A stretch of 30,483 nt of DNA from a virus. The stretch is from positions 1 through 30,483 of IMG/VR virus record IMGVR_UViG_3300020347_000630; one strand, given 5' to 3'. The notes under the pieces are model-generated. The model worked only from the letters and a program-made list of their open reading frames with translations. It was not told where the DNA came from and searched no databases. Positions 24,501-30,483 of the stretch are shown one piece after another; the stretch's first letter is position 1, and each line of letters begins with the position of its first letter. The translations under genes were made by a program, and so were the position numbers.

Positions 24501-25132
24501 GTGAAAATAACTATGGTAACTTTGGTGATGGTACAACAACAAATAATACACAGTTAACAAAAACTGAAGTTGCACCAGGCGGAGACATTGTTGACTTATG
24601 GACAATGTACTGGAATGGTTACAAAACTTCATTTGTTAGAACAAAAGATGGTACTACATATCACTTTGGACATAATGGTTCTTACCGTAATGGTGGTACA
24701 GGTAATACTAGTAACGATACATCTCCAGTTGTAGTGCAAAAAGTCACAAATCTAAAAGAAGTACACGTTTCAGGTGATTATTCAGACCAAGGTAAATCTT
24801 TCTGGATTACAGATAGTGGTGAAGCATTTTGTTATGGTTATGATTCAAGAAATTCTATGTTGCACCCACAGGCGGGTACAAACTGGACTGGTGAAGATGG
24901 TAATAATCATCCTTTCCATTGGGTGACACCTGCCGGTGCTAGAGTTAAAACAATGCATATTACTTCAGATGACCAAGGTTCATCTGAATATGCTGGTGGT
25001 TACAGATACACAGATGAACACGGAAAAATGTTTTATTGGGGAAGAAATTATTGGTTGTCTGGCCATAACTGGTGGACACACGGTTGGACTTCATCAAATG
25101 GACAGGCTTATAATCAAGGCCACGGTAGATAA
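21509..25132 (+). CDS. RCC1-propeller tail adhesin 2 with a cupredoxin-like domain (1207 residues)
   Basis: Residues about 9-40 are a CBM5/12-like module. Residues about 219-290 are a degenerate cupredoxin-like copy (YKYRFDQRDES, TFPLGF). Residues about 375-456 are a second copy with what looks like a full type-1 copper set: H395 in GHPLRF, then C445, H448 and M451 in YYYCTAHSKMG. The Cys-x2-His-x2-Met loop matches that of amicyanin. A second CBM-like segment lies near residues 605-640 (FRGEYDVNTHYKYNDIVIY). Residues about 815-1190 hold seven RCC1-type repeats such as WSWGYNDQGQLG and YGWGNNGIGQLG. It is probably an exposed tail protein. The copper-site call rests on motif spacing only; the domain could also be a structural relic. 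Confidence 0.86.
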   Translation: MAKINLGRVKFSYQGDWNNDTTYRKDDVCWFDNTLWICTNPYLSNGYDNYAPGDKGTGYFWTRTYSNDPNFRRGYHVLDDDFQRTNETGNPIINTSRYGSDENTQESTRNGQKFGQANWFSNNSSNGGYLLDYQSHLLNDEEDYVMGDKGDFFGYGELNTNKISIFQNYVPVENNFRVDVQTSPSNKFRFDNRLGSVDLGRENFGGQGGGFRHFTHFKEGYKYRFDQRDESNKTFPLGFSKTADGIHNASPGTSLAADLDGPYFVIGETSTGDSGNFYPLYLSAAGANAEDTRMNGAGTSTSITFSEIIRGPNNETVNDSTTFYLPDTIDGTAVDERILEVEVVSGNPTNHPYYNTGSTNKYSINGSTATADVALNLTEGKTYRFEQSDSSNTGHPLRFSTTEDGTHGSGSEYTTGVKVVGTPGKKGAYTEITVRKGAPKLYYYCTAHSKMGYSSETITPSSRARAFAPSNTPMWRGANKNGLVRYFLNNKQVTETQYKETFADTIQNDGSLYTGDMPAYTTENGLTRGGQQYSWKKNQDRHVEVYIPIGYFKMESQTIYPFCLAASKTDMNSDLGWNVEETWRGYKHWDRLQTGIKFRGEYDVNTHYKYNDIVIYSKKKRRADGTGSEFQPLSPTGMYRCLRDSLGRPPHYGPQEPTRSPLMTKSTTTSGKLIAEQYQEYPAHIQSYWNDWEDFGGQVNQVREANAWYPNRGPIHWPYKHSTQTVSHIDSQYRHIDKNGVAWGINYPRTGFQTYGSFYASFYHEINFIWRDWWRSEDLNYTGYNENRGRNRSTVRKPLHTPRCIQIAEGRNRTYWLMDNGELYVNGENSNGEMGIGNEQGDRNGTFRVHGLEDVKIVKVANDPWSDGTGHTLALDDKGTVWSWGYNDQGQLGDGRTQNKAAPYRIPNKYFDNEKIIDICTTNRSSYARTASDQIYGWGNNGIGQLGDTTTTDKYRPTKMQGWDPVANNGIAVWQIQGNGDDGWVTLLDGNGYIWNCGENNYGNFGDGTTTNNTQLTKTEVAPGGDIVDLWTMYWNGYKTSFVRTKDGTTYHFGHNGSYRNGGTGNTSNDTSPVVVQKVTNLKEVHVSGDYSDQGKSFWITDSGEAFCYGYDSRNSMLHPQAGTNWTGEDGNNHPFHWVTPAGARVKTMHITSDDQGSSEYAGGYRYTDEHGKMFYWGRNYWLSGHNWWTHGWTSSNGQAYNQGHGR
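23960..25080 (+). repeat. RCC1-like propeller repeats, adhesin 2
   Basis: Seven repeats, the clearest being YVNGENSNGEMG, WSWGYNDQGQLG, YGWGNNGIGQLG and WNCGENNYGNFG. The last three (YHFGHNGS, FCYGYDSR, FYWGRNYW) keep only the core strand. Confidence 0.78.
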
Positions 25133-25134
25133 CA

Positions 25135-25151
25135 TATAAATAGTATAAATA
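25135..25151 (+). promoter_or_regulatory. Tandem T4-type late promoters
   Basis: Two TATAAATA boxes (25135-25142 and 25144-25151) are separated by one base, 42 bases upstream of the next ATG. This is the only same-strand doubled box seen in the window. Confidence 0.75.
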
Positions 25152-25175
25152 GTAATACAATAATATATTACTATT
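25148..25175 (+). other. Leader hairpin with 10-base-pair stem
   Basis: AATAGTAATA (25148-25157) pairs perfectly with TATTACTATT (25166-25175) around an 8-base loop. It sits in the 5' leader just before an AAAGGAG ribosome-binding site and overlaps the end of the second promoter box. The pairs are nearly all A-T, so the stem would be weak. Confidence 0.55.
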
Positions 25176-25193
25176 CTAAAGGAGAAAAAGAAA

Positions 25194-25613
25194 ATGGCAA
25201 AAAAAGTATTCAGACTTAAAGAGATTGCTCTTGAAAGCGATTACGTACATCCTGCCGTATCAACTGGAACAGGTCCTGTAGCGTTAATGACAATTGATGG
25301 TTACAACTATTCCTCTTATGATGACGGTGAGGTAACAATTACAACTACTGGTGCTAATGATACCACATATGGTGTAAAAGTTATGGATGCTACAGACGCA
25401 GACGATTTAGCAATTATGAAAAAGTTAAGAAAAACACCTAGTTTAATGTTAGAAAGAGCAACACTTCAAGAAGTTTTTGATGACACTTATTCAAAGGTAG
25501 AAGTTTATGACGCTTTAATTAATGATGTCACTGCTGTAAAAACAGCACACGACACTTTAAAAAGCGACATTAATGCTGTGTTTACTAATCACGGTTTACC
25601 AGCTTTAATATAA
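25194..25613 (+). CDS. Unknown late protein between RCC1 adhesins, probably well expressed
   Basis: The 139-residue protein starts AKKVFRLKEIALESDY. It has a beta-rich first half (VALMTIDGYNY, EVTITTTGAND, TYGVKVMDA) and a helical second half containing Leu/Ile/Val heptad-like stretches (about residues 95-135). I recognise no domain. It has doubled late promoters, a leader hairpin and the strongest ribosome-binding site (AAAGGAG) in this block, which suggests high expression. Only 24 bases separate it from the next adhesin gene, which has no promoter box of its own. It may be a fibre chaperone, connector or minor virion protein; none is shown by the sequence. Confidence 0.75.
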   Translation: MAKKVFRLKEIALESDYVHPAVSTGTGPVALMTIDGYNYSSYDDGEVTITTTGANDTTYGVKVMDATDADDLAIMKKLRKTPSLMLERATLQEVFDDTYSKVEVYDALINDVTAVKTAHDTLKSDINAVFTNHGLPALI

Positions 25614-25637
25614 TAAGAAAATATAAAAGGTAAAAAA

Positions 25638-27881
25638 ATGGCTTTTGAATTACAACAATTTAAACTTACTTGGCAAGGTCCTTGGAGAGATAGAACAGCT
25701 TACACTAAAAATGATATTGTAGGTTGGAAAGGTAAATCTTATAGATGTATAAGAGATTGCCCTATTTCATATACACTTTCACAAGATAGTATTGTTAACA
25801 CAGCTAACTATTCTTTCGACCCGGTAAGAATAGTACAAAAGTCTTTTAGACCAGACAACGCAAAATACTGGCAATTATTCTTACGTTCAACAGATGATGT
25901 TGGAGAGTGGGAATTTTACAGACAATATGAGCCAGGAGAAATGTGTTCAGTTGGTAGAAAAATTTACCAATGTATCAAAAGAACAAGACGTTATAATACT
26001 TGGGTTGTTGAACACGATGGAACAACAAGTGAATATTGGGTGAAAATTTACGAATCACCTTTTGCATATCCAGACAGAAATAAAATTGTATCTTTCACTA
26101 ATAGAGCTCCTTTAGGGTGGAAATACAATATGGGTAGAAATTCAAGAGAACAACAACATAACTATACACTTGGTGCAATTCATTCAGATGGTGATTTTTA
26201 TGGCCACGGTGGTAATAACAACAATGGTCAAATGGGTATGGGTGATTCACAATCAGGTAATGCAAGACGTGGTTCTCCTAAAAACGTAGGTTTTACTTTT
26301 GTTGATTGGATGACTTCAGTTGATAATAAAGACATTGCAAAAGGTACCGAGTTTACAGGAAATATGGTTTCGCCAGATGGTGAAACTCCTAAATGTATTC
26401 AACACGTATCTTCAAATAATACTTCTTGGTGGTTGATGAATAATGGTGAAGTTTACTCTGCTGGTTATAACTCACACTATCAATTAGGTTATAACGAGGG
26501 TGGTAACACAAATACTAGCGACAGAAATTACACGAACAGAGTATCAGCAAGTGATACCGTTGACTGGTTAGGTGAAACAATACGTCCATTTAACGAAACT
26601 AAAATGGTTAAAATTGGTTCTTCAGGTCAAGGTCAAAACAACTCTGCTTGTATGCAGTTTGCATTAGGCGAAGACGGTTCAGTATGGATGTGGGGTCATA
26701 ACAACCAAGCTCAGTTTGGTGGTGGTAACCCTAGTATCAATAATTCAACTGATACAAACGCAGGTTCGCCTTACTCATTTTCTTTCTATTCAGTTAATGT
26801 AAAAAGACCTATCAAAATTCCTCAAGCATTCTTTAATGGTAAAAGAATTGTTGATATGTGGGCAAACGGTAATGAAGAAATGTTTTTCCACGCTCTTGAC
26901 GAAGACGGATACTTATGGTTTTGGGGACAAAACATACACGGTTGTGGTGGAACAGGTGAAGGCTCACACACTTCTCAAGGAGTAAAATATTATTATATTC
27001 CAAGAAGAGTAGAAGTAAATTGGAATTTATACGGTGGTATGAAAATGATACAACATTGGTCATACTCTTCACAATCACACGCAGGTACTTGGGTACTTGA
27101 TGGTGAAGGATATTTGTGGTACACAGGTTACTTAACAAACGGCCAAGTTCCAGGTATATACGGTATAGGTGATAATGCAACTAGATATATCTCACAATTT
27201 CAAAGAACAGATTTTCACTTAAACGGTGATGTTGATGAGTTTTGGTGTGGTGGTGATGAACATAAATGGTTTTACTTTAGACAAAAATCAACTGGTATGA
27301 TGTGGGTAAATGATGGTAACTACGGAACATATGGTAGTAGAGGTTCACGTTCACAAAACGGATACTGGTACAATTCAGGTGGTATTCACGGTATGTTCTC
27401 TCATTTAAGAGGACCAAAATACATTAGACAAGTTGGTGGTATGAATGAAAACAGAGGTGATGGTAGTTATATCTACGACCATCCTCTAATATTAGATGAA
27501 GAAGGCTCAATGTGGTACGGTGGTTACGATAGTGGAGGTTATTATCCTTCAAATACAGACTCAAATCCTAGTAGTCAGTCAGACGGTTATCATCATATGA
27601 CAGAGCAAGCATTTGAAGCAAACTCTGAAAATAGACATAGAAAAAGACGTGGTATACAACCAAATAATATCAAGTTGGTAGACGTTCATTGTTATGGTTA
27701 TCCAACTGCTCAAAACTTTGCTACTAGAGATAGTCACGGTAAATTATTGAGAACAGGTTACCAAGGTAATAACCAGACTTATATGTATGACATTATGCCT
27801 TATAGATACTATTCTCAAACGATTTCATCTTGGGGTTCAAATAACTATCAATCTCACTGGTCTTCATCGCCTGGTGATTAA
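25638..27881 (+). CDS. RCC1-propeller tail adhesin 3 (747 residues)
   Basis: The N-terminus has a CBM5/12-like module (LTWQGPWRDRTAYTKNDIVG and SYRCIRDC), with a second similar segment near residues 93-120 (YEPGEMCSVGRKIYQCI). Residues about 184-715 carry RCC1-like repeats, including YSAGYNSHYQLG, WMWGHNNQAQFG and LWFWGQNIHGCGG. The later blades (LWYTGYLTNG, MWVNDGNYG, MWYGGYDSGG, LLRTGYQGNN) are degenerate, and I count about eight. The block before the second repeat (VDWMTSVD, then PKCIQ and WWLMNNGEVY) aligns by eye with the same stretch in adhesins 1 and 2. It is probably expressed from the tandem promoters upstream of the 139-residue gene. Confidence 0.84.
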   Translation: MAFELQQFKLTWQGPWRDRTAYTKNDIVGWKGKSYRCIRDCPISYTLSQDSIVNTANYSFDPVRIVQKSFRPDNAKYWQLFLRSTDDVGEWEFYRQYEPGEMCSVGRKIYQCIKRTRRYNTWVVEHDGTTSEYWVKIYESPFAYPDRNKIVSFTNRAPLGWKYNMGRNSREQQHNYTLGAIHSDGDFYGHGGNNNNGQMGMGDSQSGNARRGSPKNVGFTFVDWMTSVDNKDIAKGTEFTGNMVSPDGETPKCIQHVSSNNTSWWLMNNGEVYSAGYNSHYQLGYNEGGNTNTSDRNYTNRVSASDTVDWLGETIRPFNETKMVKIGSSGQGQNNSACMQFALGEDGSVWMWGHNNQAQFGGGNPSINNSTDTNAGSPYSFSFYSVNVKRPIKIPQAFFNGKRIVDMWANGNEEMFFHALDEDGYLWFWGQNIHGCGGTGEGSHTSQGVKYYYIPRRVEVNWNLYGGMKMIQHWSYSSQSHAGTWVLDGEGYLWYTGYLTNGQVPGIYGIGDNATRYISQFQRTDFHLNGDVDEFWCGGDEHKWFYFRQKSTGMMWVNDGNYGTYGSRGSRSQNGYWYNSGGIHGMFSHLRGPKYIRQVGGMNENRGDGSYIYDHPLILDEEGSMWYGGYDSGGYYPSNTDSNPSSQSDGYHHMTEQAFEANSENRHRKRRGIQPNNIKLVDVHCYGYPTAQNFATRDSHGKLLRTGYQGNNQTYMYDIMPYRYYSQTISSWGSNNYQSHWSSSPGD
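26180..27790 (+). repeat. RCC1-like propeller repeats, adhesin 3
   Basis: About eight aromatic-x-x-G repeat cores, more divergent than in adhesins 1 and 2, with longer insertions between blades. Confidence 0.68.
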
Positions 27882-27887
27882 TAAATA
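27880..27887 (+). promoter_or_regulatory. Late promoter variant before the bilin operon
   Basis: AATAAATA overlaps the stop codon of adhesin 3 and lies 36 bases before the ATG at 27924. It is one base off the consensus. It is partly contained in a stem-loop. Confidence 0.5.
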
Positions 27888-27905
27888 GTTTTTGATTAAC
27901 TATTT
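27883..27905 (+). terminator. Possible stem-loop terminator after the adhesin genes
   Basis: AAATAGTT (27883-27890) pairs with AACTATTT (27898-27905) around a 7-base loop, followed by a T-rich run (tttatt). The position right after adhesin 3 fits termination. The stem has only one G-C pair, so efficiency is doubtful, and it overlaps the promoter variant. Confidence 0.4.
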
Positions 27906-27923
27906 TTATTATGAGGAAATATA

Positions 27924-28667
27924 ATGTACAAAACGAAACAAAACTATTTAAGTTTTAAGAATCACGAAATCTTTACAGATAAGTTCAAACAATATTCGAA
28001 AGAACAGCAAGCTACATATTGGTATAACATTTGGTATATACTCAATATAATGGAAGGCTGTCTTTCTGTTATTGATTTTGAACATCATAATGCCGGCAAA
28101 AAACTAGTAAATAAATGGTTAGAATTATGGCCATTTAAAGCACAACCTAATTTTGCTCAAAGAGTACCAACTTTAGTTGATGGTGTTGATTATCTAGGTA
28201 ACAAATATAAATTCAATCACACAAGACCAATAGATACAAAAACCAAAATAGATTACTTTGATTATCAAGTTGTCTATGGCACAGTTGTTGATTTATTTAA
28301 AGATGAATTAAACATTTCAAAAGAAGATGTTGACGCATTTTTAAATCCTTTAAAAGAATATAAATTAAGAAAATATGCAGTAGTGAGACACGATACTATC
28401 AAAGCGGTTGTTGGTATGTCTGACTTTTTTATGAATACTAAAAATGTTTGGGAAGAAACAAAAAATTTTGGTGATTGGCGTATTATGGATTCTAATAGAG
28501 CAATTGAGGAATGGAAACAAGGTGTACAAGACCATTCTGTTAGAGAAGATTATCCATTAGATAAATCAAAAATAATTGACCATAGAAATGGTGTTGATGA
28601 TAATAGATGGAAAAGAGAATCGTTTTTAGATGTGGAAAAAGAAGATGGTGTCAGAGAAGAAATATAG
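27924..28667 (+). CDS. Unknown protein leading the bilin operon
   Basis: I do not recognise this 247-residue protein. It is rich in Lys, Asp, Trp and Tyr, has a single Cys (about residue 46, in MEGCLSVIDF), and shows no signal peptide or transmembrane segment. A helical N-terminal half contains YWYNIWYILNIMEG; the C-terminal 60 residues are charged (WRIMDSNRAIEEWKQ and on). A GAGGAAA ribosome-binding site precedes the ATG. Its end overlaps the heme oxygenase gene by up to 38 bases in another frame, so it is co-transcribed and probably coupled with it. A role in bilin handling or lyase-type attachment is possible by association, but an unrelated late gene is equally possible. Confidence 0.75.
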   Translation: MYKTKQNYLSFKNHEIFTDKFKQYSKEQQATYWYNIWYILNIMEGCLSVIDFEHHNAGKKLVNKWLELWPFKAQPNFAQRVPTLVDGVDYLGNKYKFNHTRPIDTKTKIDYFDYQVVYGTVVDLFKDELNISKEDVDAFLNPLKEYKLRKYAVVRHDTIKAVVGMSDFFMNTKNVWEETKNFGDWRIMDSNRAIEEWKQGVQDHSVREDYPLDKSKIIDHRNGVDDNRWKRESFLDVEKEDGVREEI

Positions 28668-29244
28668 AATTACCGAATTAGTTTGGGAATATCATAAGAA
28701 CGCTGAAAGACAACAGTTTGTACAACTTTTAATGTCTGGTGAAATAGACGAAAAACTTTATGCAACTTATCTTTACAATCAATTAGCTTGCTATTCTAAA
28801 CTAGAAGAGTATTGTTTAGAAAGTTCTTTGTTTATAGATACTAGAAACTTGCCAAGAGCACCTCATATTTACTATGATTACAAACACTTATGGCAAGATG
28901 TTGATAATAAACCAGAATTAACAGAAAGTACAAAAGCATATGTCGAACATTTAGAAACTATTAGAGGTGAGAATGAAAAACTTTATGCACACGTTTATGT
29001 TAGACATTTAGGTGATTTATCAGGTGGTCAAATGATTAAAAGAAAAACACCAGGACCTAATAGATATTATGTATTCAAACATAACGAAGCAAAAGAATAT
29101 AAAAGAATTGTTAAAGAAAGAGTTGAAAGTTATTTAAATCTGTATGAGATAAACGTATTGCCTGAAGCAATATTTTGTTTTGAAAGTGCAACAAAATTAT
29201 TTAAGGAAATGTATGATTTGGGACCGACTAATAAAGTGGAGTAA
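28630..29244 (+). CDS. ho1: Heme oxygenase (biliverdin-forming)
   Basis: The 204-residue protein matches the HO-1 family. The proximal heme ligand is H22 in VWEYHKNAERQQF. The distal-helix signature is GDLSGGQ at residues 128-134, preceded by YVRHL. The length is close to the usual 210-240. It opens heme to biliverdin IX-alpha, CO and iron using ferredoxin electrons and oxygen. The start is uncertain: ATG at 28630 or ATG at 28645, both upstream of the ligand and both overlapping the preceding gene. It overlaps the bilin reductase gene by 32 bases, so the two are coupled. Marine phages often pair ho1 with a bilin reductase. The call is firm on both motifs. Confidence 0.95.
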   Translation: MWKKKMVSEKKYRITELVWEYHKNAERQQFVQLLMSGEIDEKLYATYLYNQLACYSKLEEYCLESSLFIDTRNLPRAPHIYYDYKHLWQDVDNKPELTESTKAYVEHLETIRGENEKLYAHVYVRHLGDLSGGQMIKRKTPGPNRYYVFKHNEAKEYKRIVKERVESYLNLYEINVLPEAIFCFESATKLFKEMYDLGPTNKVE

Positions 29245-29917
29245 TGAGACTGTTGAAGTCTTAAATAAAAATCTGGTTGAATATGATGAACCAGGTATGG
29301 ACAGATTCAATAATAAAGAATTAGGCTGGGTAAATAGAACCTGGAATAATAGATATATTAGACGAGCTCATTTAGATGTTGTTGATGTTAGAGAAACAAA
29401 AGGTTTATGGATGGCACATCTATGTTTGTTTCCTATGTTAACAAACGGTGGACCAATTTATGGTTTTGATATAATTGCAGGTGAGAAAAAAGTCACAGGT
29501 GCATTTCACGATTTTAGTCCTTTATTACAAAAAGACCACCCATTAACAAAATGGTTTATAGAAGAAAATAAATGGTACAAACCTAGTAAAGAGAGGGAGT
29601 TGCCGGATTGGGCAAAGGCTATCTTTTCGGGAGGTATGATAGCCGCCGGCAATGTAAGAGAAGAAGAAGAGTTAAATAAAATATGTACAATGGCTGTATC
29701 TAATTTAAACAACTATATAGATAAAATTAAGAACCACGAAAATGAAGCCAAGATGTTAGATGTTATAAAAGCACAGAATTATTACTGTGAACATCAACAA
29801 AAAAATCCACATACACCTAGGGTTATGCAATCTCTTGGTTTACCAGACGAAGATATTAAATTATTCTGTTCCGACAACCTATTTCCTTATGTGTCAGAAA
29901 ACCAACCCTATCTGTAA
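29213..29917 (+). CDS. pcyX: Ferredoxin-dependent bilin reductase, PcyA/PcyX-like
   Basis: I place the start at ATG 29213 (234 residues), preceded by AAGGAA; the frame is open from 29180, deeper inside ho1. The family shows in the MAHLCLFP segment (H69), the GGPIYGFDIIAG segment (D86) and the C-terminal YYCEHQQKNPHTPRV and LFPYV. H69 and D86 are 17 residues apart, the same as His88 and Asp105 in PcyA, which favours the PcyA/PcyX branch over PebS. An acidic residue, D55 in AHLDVV, lies near where PcyA has Glu76; from memory PcyX has Asp there. PcyX reduces biliverdin to phycoerythrobilin. Assignment as PcyX and not PcyA needs a tree. Reductant would come from a ferredoxin not seen in this window. 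Confidence 0.85.
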   Translation: MIWDRLIKWSNETVEVLNKNLVEYDEPGMDRFNNKELGWVNRTWNNRYIRRAHLDVVDVRETKGLWMAHLCLFPMLTNGGPIYGFDIIAGEKKVTGAFHDFSPLLQKDHPLTKWFIEENKWYKPSKERELPDWAKAIFSGGMIAAGNVREEEELNKICTMAVSNLNNYIDKIKNHENEAKMLDVIKAQNYYCEHQQKNPHTPRVMQSLGLPDEDIKLFCSDNLFPYVSENQPYL

Positions 29918-29924
29918 TAACTAT

Positions 29925-29932
29925 TATAAATA
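29925..29932 (+). promoter_or_regulatory. T4-type late promoter for the neck gene
   Basis: TATAAATA lies 21 bases before the ATG at 29954, with an AAGGGTG ribosome-binding site between them. It restarts the core virion genes after the bilin operon. Confidence 0.78.
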
Positions 29933-29953
29933 TACCAGAAAAGGGTGTAAACA

Positions 29954-30483
29954 ATGGCAGAACCAGCAACTAGAGAGAGTTTAAAACAATATGCTTTAAG
30001 GGCGTTAGGAAAGCCTGTTATTGAGATTAATGTTGATGATGACCAACTTGAAGATAGAATTGATGAAGCAGTACAATACTTTGCTCAATACCACTATGAT
30101 GGTGTTAAAAGAACATATTTAAAGTATCAATACACACAAGCAGATAAAGACAGAATGACAGCTGACGCTTCTGAAACAGCAACAGTCGATTCTAGTACAA
30201 CTACTTGGAAAGAAGGACAGAATTGGTTAGGTATACCATCATCTATTCTTTCAGTTATTAATATATTTCCCTTTTCAAATAAAGGTAGTATGAATCTATT
30301 TGATGTTAGGTATCAATTAAGATTAAATGACCTTTATGATTTTTCTTCAACTTCAGTTGTAAACTATGATGTTGTATTAAGACATTTAGATTTTTTAGAC
30401 CACATATTGGTTGGCGAAAAACCTATGAGATTTAATCAACACGAAAACAAACTTTATATAGATATGGACTGGAAAAATGATTT
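29954..30483 (+). CDS. 13: T4 gp13-like neck protein, 3' end cut by window edge
   Basis: The frame is open for 176 codons to the right edge. The N-terminus, with LKQYALRALGKPVIEINV followed by DDQLEDRIDEAVQYF and QYHYDG, aligns by eye with T4 gp13 (an ILRRLGAP segment, then PDQIYDCI and EYHFDG). gp13 forms the neck that seals the DNA-filled head and joins it to the tail. T4 gp13 is 309 residues, so a little over half is present. In T4, gene 13 follows the baseplate, short-fibre and whisker genes, which matches the adhesin block here. It is the strongest single indicator that the phage is T4-like. Confidence 0.88.
   Translation, partial: MAEPATRESLKQYALRALGKPVIEINVDDDQLEDRIDEAVQYFAQYHYDGVKRTYLKYQYTQADKDRMTADASETATVDSSTTTWKEGQNWLGIPSSILSVINIFPFSNKGSMNLFDVRYQLRLNDLYDFSSTSVVNYDVVLRHLDFLDHILVGEKPMRFNQHENKLYIDMDWKND

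Noticed and set aside
29180-29212. Bilin reductase start at 29180
   Set aside because: It lies deeper inside ho1 and adds residues with no family match; ATG 29213 has a nearby AAGGAA and keeps all conserved blocks.
28630-29917. Assignment of the reductase as PebS
   Set aside because: The His-Asp spacing fits PcyA/PcyX; the final call still depends on a tree.
1-30483. tRNA genes, CRISPR arrays, insertion sequences, attachment sites
   Set aside because: No cloverleaf-like intergenic sequence, regular spacer-repeat array, transposase, integrase or flanking direct repeats could be seen; intergenic gaps are too short for most of them.

Overview
The window is AT-rich, tightly packed phage DNA. 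It looks like a marine T4-like myovirus, probably related to pelagiphages and T4-like cyanophages. The main evidence is a gp13-type neck protein running off the right end, repeated T4-type late promoter boxes (TATAAATA) before almost every transcription block, a long run of tail-fibre/adhesin genes, and a heme oxygenase plus bilin reductase pair of the kind carried by marine phages. No integrase, transposase, tRNA, rRNA or CRISPR array was seen, and no stretch over about 65 bases lacks a gene. The host cannot be read from the sequence; a SAR11-like or other alphaproteobacterium, or a picocyanobacterium, would fit.

Left block, minus strand (1-6535): nine overlapping genes read leftward from one promoter. 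They encode a GT-B-like putative glycosyltransferase, a radical SAM protein with a separate SPASM-like partner, an SGNH-type hydrolase, a DegT/DnrJ/EryC1 aminotransferase, an unknown 102-residue protein, a second radical SAM protein, a QueC/ExsB-like PP-loop ATPase with a four-Cys site, and a NodU/CmcH carbamoyltransferase cut by the window edge. Together they look like a pathway that makes or decorates a sugar or small molecule.

Middle block, plus strand (6560-10157): the same palindromic promoter fires rightward into two 2-oxoglutarate/Fe(II) oxygenase-like genes, a third radical SAM gene, a further TauD-like gene and a putative acetyltransferase. A lone minus-strand gene (10147-10482) with its own late promoter follows.

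Structural block, plus strand (10543-27881): small virion proteins and tail-fibre-like proteins, then four large adhesins. The 1237-residue protein carries six tandem ChiA/CBM5/12-like modules followed by a probable beta-helix. Three paralogues (1052, 1207 and 747 residues) each begin with a related module and carry RCC1-like beta-propeller repeats. The 1207-residue one also has a cupredoxin-like domain with an apparently complete amicyanin-type copper ligand set. The block lies where T4 has its baseplate, short-fibre and whisker genes, just before gene 13.

Right block, plus strand (27924-30483): an unknown 247-residue protein overlaps a heme oxygenase, which overlaps a ferredoxin-dependent bilin reductase most like PcyA/PcyX. 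This bilin operon sits between the adhesins and the gp13 neck gene. Heme would go to biliverdin and then to a reduced bilin such as phycoerythrobilin.
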